Shown here: positions 1 to 8,377 of the stretch, in pieces | How the letters are laid out: each line of letters starts with the position of its first letter | Numbering within the stretch: position 1 is the stretch's first letter | Origin: Grimontia kaedaensis | GTDB taxonomy: Bacteria > Pseudomonadota > Gammaproteobacteria > Enterobacterales > Vibrionaceae | DNA: 64,000 nt | NCBI RefSeq assembly: GCF_023746615.1 | Contig: NZ_CP082275.1 | Span: forward strand, 2,294,001 to 2,358,000 | Direction of reading: 5' to 3' | The notes under the pieces: generated by a model | What the model was told of the DNA's origin: nothing | Databases searched by the model: none | What the model saw: only the letters and a program-made list of their open reading frames with translations | Position numbers and translations under genes: made by a program

Positions 1-46
1 GCACGTCTATCTCATCTTCTTGTTTGAATTTCCTAATCGTTATCAT
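1..46 (-). CDS. GNAT-family acetyltransferase, N-terminal start only (runs off left edge)
   Basis: An ATG at 46 on the minus strand, preceded by an AAAGGG Shine-Dalgarno sequence, opens a frame that reads MITIRKFKQEDEIDV before the window ends. That opening is typical of small GNAT N-acetyltransferases (beta strand 1 followed by an acidic turn). Only 15 codons are visible, so the acetyl-CoA-binding motif cannot be checked and the substrate is unknown. The call rests on the resemblance of the first strand and on the good ribosome-binding site. Confidence 0.5.
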   Translation of the reverse strand, partial: MITIRKFKQEDEIDV

Positions 47-421
47 TTTAAACCCTTTAATCTTATACCCTATATGAATATCAGAAGTCTGTGTTTACGT
101 TTTATTTTTTACCTAAAAAATCTATAGACACTTGAAACCTTTCCATGCCGAATTCCTTCAGACTACTCAAAACTAGACCATACTTATTCATGAATAAGAA
201 ACCTGTCGGATTTACGAGAGCCAGCAGTGAAAGCCATTGAGTTCTCTCATTACCACGCACTCTCAGTGGTAACATTTTCAGGCTAACACGCATTTTTGAA
301 GCTCAGAGTCGGTTTGATAGAAAACTCTCATAAAAACTTCAATCTTTTGCTCTTTAAACCACTCATGAAAAGGTTCCAATTCTTTCACTTTTGGAGCTGG
401 TATTACGCGGCATATACGGAC
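47..421. other. Intergenic stretch between divergent genes
   Basis: About 375 bases, AT-rich in the left half. It should hold the promoters of the leftward GNAT gene and the rightward MFS gene. A 63-codon minus-strand frame (293 to 102) and a 70-codon minus-strand frame (490 to 278) are open. Neither resembles a family I know, and the second overlaps the MFS start. I see no convincing hairpin or operator here. Confidence 0.4.
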
Positions 422-2053
422 ATGAAAGCAAATATATTCATACGGATACGACCCATTCTCTTCACGATATTTGGGTTTGCTATCAGCCACAACCTCTTTT
501 TTGTCATGCTACCTATTCGCATGAAGGAAAACGGCTATCCGACAGCCGATATCGGTCTGGCAATGAGTATGTTTGCTGTAGGCGCAATTTGTGCCGGACT
601 GTTTGGCTCCAGAGCAGTGCTCCGTGCCGGACACATTCGTGCATTTGCTTCAATGGCAGCGACGCTTTCCATCGTTTCTGTCGTCCACAGCTATACCACG
701 GACATCGCCGTCACGGCCGCTTTGCGCGCGGTTGCGGGGTTTTGTTATGTAACCTCATTCATCACGCTGGAAAGCTGGCTGAATGTACTCAGTGACCGCA
801 GCAACCGGGGGCGCGTTTACGGCACATATCAAATCTGCTTTGCTATCGGTTTCGGTACGGCACCTTTTCTTTTCAGTGCGTTTAATGAGAACGACCCTAG
901 ACTTTTTGGTGTGATTTCCGTTTTTCTGTGTGTGTCACTCATCATTATGTCGATGAGTCGCTTACCTGCACCCGAATTGCCCAAAAAAGCCGTTCCTATT
1001 TCACTGAAAAAGCTCTGGCAATACTCTCCTTCAGGAACATTGGCCTGCTTTTGTGCCGGATTAATTAACGCTGCCAGCGTTTCGCTTATTTCGCTTTACG
1101 CCTATAGCAAGGGCATATCTGGCATTTGGCTATCTTTGATTCTGGGTTCTTATCAAATGGGCGGCTTGCTAACTCAGTTTCCAACAGGTTGGCTGGCTGA
1201 TCGCTATGACAAACGTGTCGTGGCATCAGGCCTTATGTTTATGGGGATTATCAGCAACAGTCTGATCGTATTGGATAACTTCTATCCCTACCCGATTGAA
1301 ATTCTCGCAGTACTGTTCTGGATTTCAGGCGGTTCTGGCGTAGCCTTATTCCCACTCGCCGTCACTCAGGTGTTTGACCATATTGATTCAAAAGAAGCTA
1401 TGCCAGCCACCAGCACGATGCAAATCTTACTCGGCGTCGGCGGTGTTATTGGTCCCATCGTAGCCAGTTTCCTGATGAACGAATTCAGCGTGGTTTGGCT
1501 GTATTACTACATCATTACTGTCCATATCTTTGTGTTTGTGTTCCTCATGGCACGAAAACTCTTTGTGCGCACGGAAACCCTGCCTGCAGCCTCGACCTTC
1601 AAGGTCAACGTTCAACCTCTGGGTAGCTCTAGCGACTATGACCCAATGATGGACTTCAAAGATATCGACAAGGCTAACCCTGAGCTCAAACTTTTGATTG
1701 CAGCTCTTGGGCAAAACCCTTCAGACCCTGGCATTTTGATTCGACTTGCCCTTCAAGGCTCCTCGCTTAACGCTAATGACGTAGCAAAGAATATTGTGCT
1801 TGCTTACCCGAAACGAAGTGGTGACATGCTTCGCCACTTGATTGAGCAGTTCCCCAAACGGCGATTGGAAGTAGCTTACTCGCTTCATGACCTGTTCATA
1901 TTGAGGAAGGAGCGGATTAACAGCCTGCTGCAGGAAGCTTTGTTGGATGGCGCTTCAGAGGAAGAGGCGACGAAGATTAATGAGTTGTTGGACGACATCG
2001 CCAAGGCTAACAATAAGCCTGACGAAAGCGATGCCGCCAAAAAGCCCGCTTAG
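422..2053 (+). CDS. Major facilitator superfamily transporter, YcaD-like, with C-terminal cytoplasmic extension
   Basis: The 543-residue frame contains about 12 hydrophobic segments over the first ~410 residues. It carries MFS loop signatures such as GWLADRYDKR between two central helices, and SDRSNRGRVYG after helix 4. It resembles the YcaD-type drug/metabolite MFS group; the substrate is unknown. The ATG at 422 is chosen because the hydrophobic first helix begins just after it. The frame stays open to 296, but that extension is charged and has no ribosome-binding site. After the last helix there is a ~130-residue hydrophilic, mostly helical and acidic tail that most MFS proteins lack. The stop overlaps the converging RNase gene by 4 bases. 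Confidence 0.85.
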   Translation: MKANIFIRIRPILFTIFGFAISHNLFFVMLPIRMKENGYPTADIGLAMSMFAVGAICAGLFGSRAVLRAGHIRAFASMAATLSIVSVVHSYTTDIAVTAALRAVAGFCYVTSFITLESWLNVLSDRSNRGRVYGTYQICFAIGFGTAPFLFSAFNENDPRLFGVISVFLCVSLIIMSMSRLPAPELPKKAVPISLKKLWQYSPSGTLACFCAGLINAASVSLISLYAYSKGISGIWLSLILGSYQMGGLLTQFPTGWLADRYDKRVVASGLMFMGIISNSLIVLDNFYPYPIEILAVLFWISGGSGVALFPLAVTQVFDHIDSKEAMPATSTMQILLGVGGVIGPIVASFLMNEFSVVWLYYYIITVHIFVFVFLMARKLFVRTETLPAASTFKVNVQPLGSSSDYDPMMDFKDIDKANPELKLLIAALGQNPSDPGILIRLALQGSSLNANDVAKNIVLAYPKRSGDMLRHLIEQFPKRRLEVAYSLHDLFILRKERINSLLQEALLDGASEEEATKINELLDDIAKANNKPDESDAAKKPA

Positions 2054-2736
2054 CGCTTTCGCGGGCAAGACATCAAGTTGAATGCTTTATCAAAGCAGAT
2101 ACCAAATTCATGTCGGCTTTGGTGCAGCCAAGTGTCTTTAAGCTCAGGATTGTTATCACGCATCCAGCGGATCGCTTTTTTAGCATTGAGACTGGCTGGC
2201 GGCAACTCAAATTGCTTGGCAAGCTCCAGCGTTTTATCGAAGTATTTTTCTGCCGTATCAAAGTCGCAAGCTCCATGCTTTTCCCACTGACCTTGTAGCA
2301 ATCGCGTACCCGGGCTCATGCAGAGGTAAGGTTTGATGGTGTCCAACGGAAGAGGCTGCAAATCCCCTTTGCAGAATCGCGGATGTCCTTTGTTGTTACC
2401 AGATTTGTAGGCCTTTTCTGATTCTCCCCAAAGCCCATGAATCACCCAACCAAAGTCGTTGCCAGATTCACATTGAAAGCGGACGGAATTTTCACGACCT
2501 TTTCGCTTCATGGCTTTACAGAAGCCCGGCGAATTGGAGTAAACCAACAGGAAGAAATCGGTAGGAATGTTTTTGTTTTGGTAGTCGAGACGGTTGTCAT
2601 AGCGCAGGTTGAGGTCAGAGACATCAATATCACAGCTTTCGAGAGTTAAAGCGTGAGCGCTTGTTACTGAGCCGAAGAAAAGCGCTAAAGCAGCAACGAG
2701 CGAAAAGTGTTTTAGTGAAGGAAGGAATCGAAGCAC
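2050..2736 (-). CDS. Ribonuclease T2 family, periplasmic RNase
   Basis: Exported endoribonuclease of the T2 (RNase I) family, expected to cleave RNA in the periplasm through 2',3'-cyclic intermediates. The two conserved active-site segments are present: CAS-I as VIHGLWGE and CAS-II as WEKHGACDF, with several Cys for disulfides. There is no ATG near the 5' end. A GTG at 2736 with AGGG eight bases upstream gives 228 residues beginning with an ordinary signal peptide that ends near SAHA. A TTG at 2757 would add seven residues but lacks a ribosome-binding site. The 3' end overlaps the MFS gene on the other strand by 4 bases, so neither has room for its own terminator. Confidence 0.9.
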   Translation of the reverse strand: MLRFLPSLKHFSLVAALALFFGSVTSAHALTLESCDIDVSDLNLRYDNRLDYQNKNIPTDFFLLVYSNSPGFCKAMKRKGRENSVRFQCESGNDFGWVIHGLWGESEKAYKSGNNKGHPRFCKGDLQPLPLDTIKPYLCMSPGTRLLQGQWEKHGACDFDTAEKYFDKTLELAKQFELPPASLNAKKAIRWMRDNNPELKDTWLHQSRHEFGICFDKAFNLMSCPRKR

Positions 2737-2799
2737 AACGCATACCCTGATAACCAATGGATGGCTTGAAAGATATTATGCTTCGTATCAATTGTCACA

Positions 2800-3291
2800 T
2801 CAGAGCTTCTTGAGTGTCGCTGGCACGATAATTTTGTGCACTGGCCCAACGAAGAACATATATACCTTGCCGAAGGTGTTTTTAACGTGAACAACAGAGC
2901 TCGCCGTGACCGACGCTTTGTCACCGTGAGGTTCAACAAAGAATGACAACTTCACGTCTAGATGTTTATCTCTGTCTTCCATGATCACTTCTGAGTGAGA
3001 TTTGTAGATCATTTCGAAAATGCCGACTTTATCACCCACCTGATAGTCATCTGCCGTTTTCTTAGGGTAAAAGTCATCGAGATTACCAAGGTGTTTTAAG
3101 CCCATCCTAGAAACCACTTCGTTGCGGATTTTCATCAGCTTGTTCACCCAATCTGGTGTGCTTTTCATCACCCGGAGATAGACCTCCATGGCTGATTCGC
3201 CCTGATAATCGATCTCTTTGGTGAAGTTATCTGCAAAATAGGCATTGTCTGAATAACGATGAAGCTCAGTGAAACCGGGGATTCCATCCAT
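2800..3291 (-). CDS. DUF2867 family protein
   Basis: A 163-residue cytoplasmic protein with no signal peptide or membrane segment. The layout (an NAYFADNF-like opening, then RNEVVSRMGLK, GDKVGIFEM, the strand motif LDVKLSFFVE, and VVHVKNTFGKVYMFFVGPVHK) matches DUF2867 proteins, which sometimes occur as C-terminal domains of NAD-dependent epimerase-like proteins. Here it stands alone. The start at 3291 has AGAGGA six bases upstream. The biochemical role is unknown. It is transcribed in the same direction as the downstream RNase, 63 bases away, and could share its transcript. Confidence 0.8.
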   Translation of the reverse strand: MDGIPGFTELHRYSDNAYFADNFTKEIDYQGESAMEVYLRVMKSTPDWVNKLMKIRNEVVSRMGLKHLGNLDDFYPKKTADDYQVGDKVGIFEMIYKSHSEVIMEDRDKHLDVKLSFFVEPHGDKASVTASSVVHVKNTFGKVYMFFVGPVHKIIVPATLKKL

Positions 3292-3841
3292 GATTTATCC
3301 TCTCTTAATGATTTGACGATTCGTCATTTTTTAATACCGTATCATATGCATAGAGAATTAGGTATGCTCGAATTCATTTCTGGTCACAAAAACCAGACGT
3401 GAAAAAACCGCAAACTATTTACGGTTTAGTGATTGACTTACCTGATGGTTACCATTAATATCCGCGCCCAGCAAAAAGAGAGCTATAAATAGATAATCTT
3501 TTCAATGGCTTAATAGATAGTTGTCAGCTTTTCCCGGTCAGTTTTTTTCTTTTTTAGTAAATAGGAAGACGACAAAATCTGGAATCGGCATGACTGCAAA
3601 AGCACATACTCACCTCAATACGAACTGGCAATCCAAAGCCATTTTTAGCGTCGCATTCTCAATGAAACGCTTATGGATAGAACATAATTTAACCACCAAA
3701 GGTCAACAGACCCTAGATGCAACCCCTAAAATTTGACCGATGGGTCAACACCAACTAGCTTTTATCCATACAGCATTCCATTCTCAAGATTTTGCCCTTC
3801 CAATTTATATTTTTCAGATAGTTACAAACAGGGAGAAGACG
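3292..3841. other. Long intergenic region upstream of adenine deaminase
   Basis: About 550 bases between divergent genes, holding the 52-bp dispersed repeat at 3663-3714. The rest is AT-rich. The frame is open upstream of the adenine deaminase ATG (to 3740) but has no plausible ribosome-binding site. I see no purine-riboswitch core and no clear PurR palindrome. Confidence 0.4.
3663..3714 (-). repeat. 52-bp dispersed repeat, copy 1
   Basis: Read on the minus strand it begins AGGGTCTGTTGACCTTTGG. It matches the plus-strand sequence at 21179-21230 in 47 of 52 positions by eye. Homology ends abruptly on both sides. The first 14 bases contain the small palindrome GGTC-TGTT-GACC, which recurs at 8102. 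It may be one end of a transposable or palindromic repeat family; no transposase is encoded beside it. Confidence 0.6.
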
Positions 3842-4855
3842 ATGGAAAAGTTTATCCGGTGTTTACCTAAGGTCGAGTTACACCTTCATATCGAAGGCTC
3901 CTTAGAACCAGAATTGATGTTTGAGTTAGCAGAAAGGAACGGTATTTCAACGCCCTATTCCAGCGTTGAGGAAGCCAGAAGCGCCTATCACTTCCATAAC
4001 CTTCAATCATTTCTCGATATTTACTACCAAGGTGCCAATGTCCTCATTACCGAACGCGATTTCTTCGATCTGACTTGGGCTTATCTGCTTCGCTGCAAAG
4101 CTGACAACGTCATGCATACGGAAATCTTCTTTGACCCACAAACCCATACTGAGAGAGGTATTGCCTTCGATACCGCTATTAATGGCATTTATCACGCGCT
4201 CCGTCAGGGCGAAAAAGAGCTGGGTATCACCAGTAGACTCATTATGTGTTTCCTCCGCCACTTATCAGAAGAAGCTGCTTTTGAAACGCTCGAAATGGCG
4301 AAACCTCACCTCAATCGCCTTGTTGGTGTTGGTCTAGATTCCTCTGAGCTTGGGCACCCACCGGAAAAATTCGAGCGCGTTTTTGCTGAAGCCAGAGCGC
4401 TTGGACTAAAAACCGTAGCCCACGCGGGTGAAGAGGGGCCACCTAGCAATATTTGGGATGCCATAAATCTGCTCCATGTCAGCCGCATCGACCACGGAGT
4501 TCAAAGCAGTGAGGATCCTAAACTCGTCAAATCTCTGGCACTTTCTCGAATACCACTGACTGTTTGCCCGCTATCTAACATCAAGCTTCGCGTGTTCGAC
4601 AAAATGGAGGAGCACAACATTCTCACTCTTCTGGACCAAGGTCTTTGTGTCACTGTGAATTCTGACGATCCTGCGTTTTTTGGTGGTTATATGACAGACA
4701 ATTTCATTGCCCTTAATAATGCACTGTCACCCAGCCTATCGCAGTTGGCGCAATTTACCCGTAACGCTATTGAGGCCTCATTTGTATCTGATGAGCGCAA
4801 GCAGGAAATGATGCAAAATCTGGACGACTTTTGGGATAAACACGGCATACACTGA
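3842..4855 (+). CDS. Adenine deaminase (adenosine deaminase superfamily, ADE subgroup)
   Basis: Cytoplasmic zinc amidohydrolase of 337 residues, expected to convert adenine to hypoxanthine in purine salvage. The metal motif ELHLHIEGS lies near residues 12-20. VAHAGEEGPP and SRIDHGVQ carry the later His and Glu, and VNSDDPAFFGG carries the catalytic Asp pair. The EEGPP element after HAG is the feature that separates adenine deaminases from true adenosine deaminases, so I favour adenine as substrate without excluding adenosine. The ATG at 3842 has GGGAG six bases upstream. The BMP-type nucleoside importer at 44-49 kb could feed the same pathway. Confidence 0.85.
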   Translation: MEKFIRCLPKVELHLHIEGSLEPELMFELAERNGISTPYSSVEEARSAYHFHNLQSFLDIYYQGANVLITERDFFDLTWAYLLRCKADNVMHTEIFFDPQTHTERGIAFDTAINGIYHALRQGEKELGITSRLIMCFLRHLSEEAAFETLEMAKPHLNRLVGVGLDSSELGHPPEKFERVFAEARALGLKTVAHAGEEGPPSNIWDAINLLHVSRIDHGVQSSEDPKLVKSLALSRIPLTVCPLSNIKLRVFDKMEEHNILTLLDQGLCVTVNSDDPAFFGGYMTDNFIALNNALSPSLSQLAQFTRNAIEASFVSDERKQEMMQNLDDFWDKHGIH

Positions 4856-4893
4856 TTCCAATCAGCTTGGATACCCAAACAACCTGAATGAAA

Positions 4894-4918
4894 GGCGGGC
4901 TTGGCCCGTCTTGTCTTT
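4894..4918 (+). terminator. Hairpin/weak intrinsic terminator after adenine deaminase
   Basis: GGCGGGC, a TTG loop and GCCCGTC are followed by the broken T tract TTGTCTTT. It sits 38 bases after the stop codon and only 23 before the next ATG, so it may attenuate rather than fully stop transcription. Confidence 0.55.
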
Positions 4919-4932
4919 CCTGAGGAGTCTCT

Positions 4933-6735
4933 ATGAAAGCTTCAATCGCTGCCGTTTTAGCGCTGTTTGTTTCCGCTCCAGTCTTAGCGACCAGTCCACC
5001 CAAGCCTTTTGCCGACACTATTTACCATAATGCGCAGGTCGTTACCGTGAATGACGCTCAGCCTGAGGCTCAGGCGGTAGCGATCCTGAATGGGAAGATT
5101 TTGGCAGTCGGGGAAAATGCCGATGTGTTGCATTTAAAAGGCGACAAAACCAAGGTTGTCAACTTAAAGGGACTCACAATGATCCCTGGATTTATTGACG
5201 CCCACGGCCACGTGATGAATACCGGTTTGCAGGCGGTTTCTGCGAACCTCTTGTCGCCGCCGGATGGTCCCGTGACTGATATCGCGAGTTTGCAGCAAGC
5301 CCTTAGAAAATGGGCGGAAGTGCCTGTCAACAAAGCGCAGGACTTTATCATTGGATTTGGCTATGACGACTCCCAGCTTAAAGAAAAGATACATCCGACG
5401 CGATTTGATCTTGATAAAGTCTCAACCGACGTTCCCATCCTGATCATTCACCAATCAGGGCATCTTGGCGTGATGAACAGCAAGGCGCTGGACATGATGA
5501 AGATCACTGCGAAAAGCAAGAACCCTCCCGGGGGAATTATTCGCCGTGTGAAGGGGAGTGACGAACCCAATGGCGTACTGGAAGAGTCCGCTTTCTTTGG
5601 CGCTTTGATCCCGCTATTTTCGCAAATCAGCCCCGATGAAAACGAAATGCTATTCCGTGCAGGTATGGATTTGTACGCCAAATACGGTTACACCACGGCG
5701 CAGGAAGGTAGGTCCATGTCCGACAGCATCAAAACCATGTATGAGATAGCCCAGCATGACCCTCTCCCCATTGATGTTGTGGCCTACACTGACATTCAAC
5801 TCGGTACCGAGACACTGAAAGCGCCCTATCTCAGCGACACCTATACTAACGGCTTTCGCTTAGGCGGCGTCAAACTGACGCTGGATGGCTCGCCACAGGG
5901 GAAAACTGCCTGGCTGACCAAGCCATATCTTATTCCACCAGAGGGCCAAAATGCTGACTACCGTGGTTACGCCATCATGTCTGATGAAGACGCCGAGAAG
6001 TATGTCGGCATGGCGATGGAAAACGGCTGGCAACTTCTCACCCATGCTAATGGTGATGCATCGATTGACCAGTACATCCGCGCAATAAAGAATGCGACAG
6101 CGAAATACGGCGTAAAAGAGCGTCGATTCGTGGCTATTCACGCACAAACTGCACGTGAAGATCAGGTTCAGGCGTTCAAAGACCTCAACGTTATCCCGTC
6201 GTTTTTCCCTATGCACACCTTCTATTGGGGAGACTGGCATGCACAATCCGTTTTGGGTGATGAACGTGCTGAGAACATTTCCCCAACGGGCTGGGCACTA
6301 GATAGAGGCATGATTTTCACTTCCCATCATGATGCGCCGGTCGCCTTCCCGGATTCGATGAGGGTCTACTCTGCAACAGTTAACCGCATTACACGTAGCG
6401 GTCGCATTCTGGGTAAAGATCAGAGAGTTTCTTCAATGACAGCTCTGAAAGCGCAAACCATCTGGTCTGCCTATCAACATTTTGAGGAAGACACTAAAGG
6501 CTCGATTGAAGTAGGCAAGGTCGCCGATTTGGTTCTACTTTCAGATAATCCTCTCACCATCGACCCAATGAAACTCGCGAACATTTCTGTTTTAACAACG
6601 ATTAAGAACGGGAAAATCATTTATACCAAAGCCAACGACAAAACGGCTTTGGAAAGCTGTGCCAGTTCGACCAGATGCCAGAAACTCGCCTCTCATACTA
6701 TGATGATTGCGGGCCTGATCCCTCATAAGCACTAG
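4933..6735 (+). CDS. Exported amidohydrolase, YtcJ-like (amidohydrolase 3 family)
   Basis: A 600-residue protein with a cleavable signal peptide (MKASIAAVLALFVSAPVLA), so a periplasmic or surface enzyme. It carries the metal-dependent hydrolase signature GFIDAHGHVMN near residue 90. A C-terminal composite domain includes GSIEVGKVADLVLLSDNPL, as in imidazolonepropionase-like and N-substituted-formamide-deformylase-like proteins. The metal-ligand segments LLTHANGD and AIHAQTA, and the late SHHDAPVAFPDSM, are all visible. The family has mixed substrates, so no specific reaction can be assigned. The start has GAGGAG close upstream. The last ~30 residues contain two Cys that may form a disulfide. 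Confidence 0.85.
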   Translation: MKASIAAVLALFVSAPVLATSPPKPFADTIYHNAQVVTVNDAQPEAQAVAILNGKILAVGENADVLHLKGDKTKVVNLKGLTMIPGFIDAHGHVMNTGLQAVSANLLSPPDGPVTDIASLQQALRKWAEVPVNKAQDFIIGFGYDDSQLKEKIHPTRFDLDKVSTDVPILIIHQSGHLGVMNSKALDMMKITAKSKNPPGGIIRRVKGSDEPNGVLEESAFFGALIPLFSQISPDENEMLFRAGMDLYAKYGYTTAQEGRSMSDSIKTMYEIAQHDPLPIDVVAYTDIQLGTETLKAPYLSDTYTNGFRLGGVKLTLDGSPQGKTAWLTKPYLIPPEGQNADYRGYAIMSDEDAEKYVGMAMENGWQLLTHANGDASIDQYIRAIKNATAKYGVKERRFVAIHAQTAREDQVQAFKDLNVIPSFFPMHTFYWGDWHAQSVLGDERAENISPTGWALDRGMIFTSHHDAPVAFPDSMRVYSATVNRITRSGRILGKDQRVSSMTALKAQTIWSAYQHFEEDTKGSIEVGKVADLVLLSDNPLTIDPMKLANISVLTTIKNGKIIYTKANDKTALESCASSTRCQKLASHTMMIAGLIPHKH

Positions 6736-6757
6736 GCAAAAAAGTCAGAAAGCTGCA

Positions 6758-6793
6758 AAAACAGGCTGCCATTAATGTGCAGCCTGTTTCGTT
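6758..6793 (+). terminator. Intrinsic terminator after amidohydrolase
   Basis: An AACAGGCTGC arm and a GCAGCCTGTT arm are separated by a 9-base loop and followed by TCGTTT. It begins 20-odd bases after the stop codon. Confidence 0.7.
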
Positions 6794-6839
6794 TGGGTAT
6801 AGGCTTATTGATAGGGGATAAAATAGCCGAGCATGATCC

Positions 6840-6861
6840 TGAACACTGGTTCCAGTGTTCA
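6840..6861. promoter_or_regulatory. Perfect 10-bp inverted repeat upstream of GT87-like gene
   Basis: TGAACACTGG and CCAGTGTTCA are separated by TT, just upstream of the ribosome-binding site (AGGGG at 6865) of the next gene. A GATAAAAT element about 17 bases upstream could be a -10 box, which would place the palindrome near the transcription start. The near-zero spacer suits a dimeric repressor operator better than an RNA hairpin. No cognate regulator is encoded next to it. Confidence 0.5.
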
Positions 6862-6877
6862 CACACAGGGGTTTGCT

Positions 6878-8098
6878 ATGCGCTTTACAACGACTTTGGA
6901 GAACGGACTTACGTTTCGAAACCTCCTCAATCTTGCACTGGCAGCATCGTCGGTGCTGTTTTCTGTTGTCTTTATTTACTGCATTTATCGACTTTTCCAG
7001 ACCTATGACTGGGGACAGCCTTTCACCAAGTTTTTGTGTTTCAGTGGACTATTCGCGCTTTGTCTAACCCTTTTCAGGCATCGTCAACAAACTCAGTCCC
7101 TCCCCAATTTTCTGTTTATTGGTGAAGCCCTGTTTGCCTCGCTGGTTGTTATTGCCATTTTCTACCGTATGTTAAACGGCTATGGCGATGCCCTTTTCAC
7201 CGCACCTACTGTAGACATTGGCTATACCACGGAGCACGCAGCGAGACTCTTTTTCCTCCAAGGTGAAAACCCTTACCTCAGTCAGGAAATCAACATCAGG
7301 CCAGAGCTCGCTGCCGAACACAGAGGCTTTCATTACGGTCCGGCAATGCTGCTTGGTTATGCACCTTCTGCATTTTTCCCGGGGGTTGGTTACAAAGTCA
7401 TGAGTATGGTTTTTCTCGCCATTGCAGCTATTTCCATGTGCTTGCTTATCGTCGGCAACATGAAAGATCAAAATCGCTGGCAAGTCCGGAGCACTGTACT
7501 TGTCGCTTTAATGCTATTTTTCTTGCCGGAACGTCTTTGGTACGAGGTTTTCCAGGTTGGTGCGAACGACATCTATCCAGTCTCCCTGTTACTTTTGGGA
7601 ATGGTATTCGCACAGCGGGATAAGTGGCTTTGGGCTGGTATTTTGATGGGATTATCGTTTGCCACCAAGTTCTCCCCTGCCGCTTTCCTGCTCGCCATGT
7701 TCCTTCGGAAAGACATCAGAATGATGTTTCTGGCAGGGTGCGTGATTGGTGTAACACCGATGATGGCATTCCTTGCATGGGATTACCAAAGCCTGATGGA
7801 GAACGTCTTCTTTCTCCGGTTTGGCCTCAACTATGACTCCACCAGTTTGTACTCCATTACACCACCAGTACTGCACGTACTGTTCCCACTCGCACAACTC
7901 AGTGCTTTGGTATATTTGCTGGTAAGAAACTTTGGACGGACGTTATCCACCGAGGAAACCCTCGTCTGCTTCACCTTGCTACTGATCATCATTGAGGTCA
8001 CCTTCAAGGAGATCCACGCTAATCACCTGATTTGGTTTTATCCTCTGATTGCCTTCATCGTGGCGACTTATCGGCATAAACTGTTTCCGCAACGCTAG
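6878..8098 (+). CDS. Polytopic membrane protein, GT87/DUF2029-like glycosyltransferase family
   Basis: A 406-residue integral membrane protein with about ten hydrophobic segments. The motif cluster TEHAARLFFLQGENPY followed by FHYGPAML, an acidic/aromatic periplasmic loop after the first helices, and GLSFATKFSPAAFLLA resemble the GT87/DUF2029 polyprenyl-phosphate-dependent glycosyltransferases. The donor and acceptor cannot be read from sequence. The ATG at 6878 has AGGGG six bases upstream. The frame is open further to 6833, but that would run through the palindrome. It stands as a single gene between two terminators. Confidence 0.7.
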   Translation: MRFTTTLENGLTFRNLLNLALAASSVLFSVVFIYCIYRLFQTYDWGQPFTKFLCFSGLFALCLTLFRHRQQTQSLPNFLFIGEALFASLVVIAIFYRMLNGYGDALFTAPTVDIGYTTEHAARLFFLQGENPYLSQEINIRPELAAEHRGFHYGPAMLLGYAPSAFFPGVGYKVMSMVFLAIAAISMCLLIVGNMKDQNRWQVRSTVLVALMLFFLPERLWYEVFQVGANDIYPVSLLLLGMVFAQRDKWLWAGILMGLSFATKFSPAAFLLAMFLRKDIRMMFLAGCVIGVTPMMAFLAWDYQSLMENVFFLRFGLNYDSTSLYSITPPVLHVLFPLAQLSALVYLLVRNFGRTLSTEETLVCFTLLLIIIEVTFKEIHANHLIWFYPLIAFIVATYRHKLFPQR

Positions 8099-8119
8099 GT
8101 AGGGTCTGTTGACCCTACC
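8098..8119 (+). other. Hairpin overlapping the stop codon, contains the GGTC-TGTT-GACC core
   Basis: GGTAGGGTC, a TGTT loop and GACCCTACC form a 9-bp stem that starts at the last base of the stop codon. There is no T tract. Fourteen bases, AGGGTCTGTTGACC, are the same as the start of the 52-bp repeat found at 3663 and 21179, so it could be a residual repeat end. Confidence 0.5.
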
Positions 8120-8139
8120 TACTCTTCCTAAAAACAGAA

Positions 8140-8168
8140 GATCGCGCCTTTTTGGCGCGGTCTTTTTT
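8140..8168 (+). terminator. Intrinsic terminator after GT87-like gene
   Basis: The arms GATCGCGCC and GGCGCGGTC (one G-T pair) enclose TTTTT and are followed by six T. Confidence 0.9.
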
Positions 8169-8377
8169 GTACCCAATCCTACATAATCTGAGTGAATATT
8201 TTCCCGGATAGACTTGTCATTCTATTCAACAATATGAGATAACATCGCCCTGTTTTAAGCCAGCAAGCGCTAGCGGTTACGGATACCGCCACCAGATTTA
8301 GTCAAAAACTCTCTCCATAGCGCGCTAGAACGAAGACTCTCACTCATTACGGACGATGATGAGAACACAGAGGCTTT

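Noticed and set aside
102..293. 63-codon minus-strand frame near the left edge
   Set aside because: An ATG is present but no ribosome-binding site or recognised domain. It might be a repeat-associated frame, but one copy in the window gives no support.
3521..3736. 71-codon plus-strand frame upstream of adenine deaminase
   Set aside because: It runs straight through the 52-bp dispersed repeat, has no ribosome-binding site and shows no domain-like sequence.
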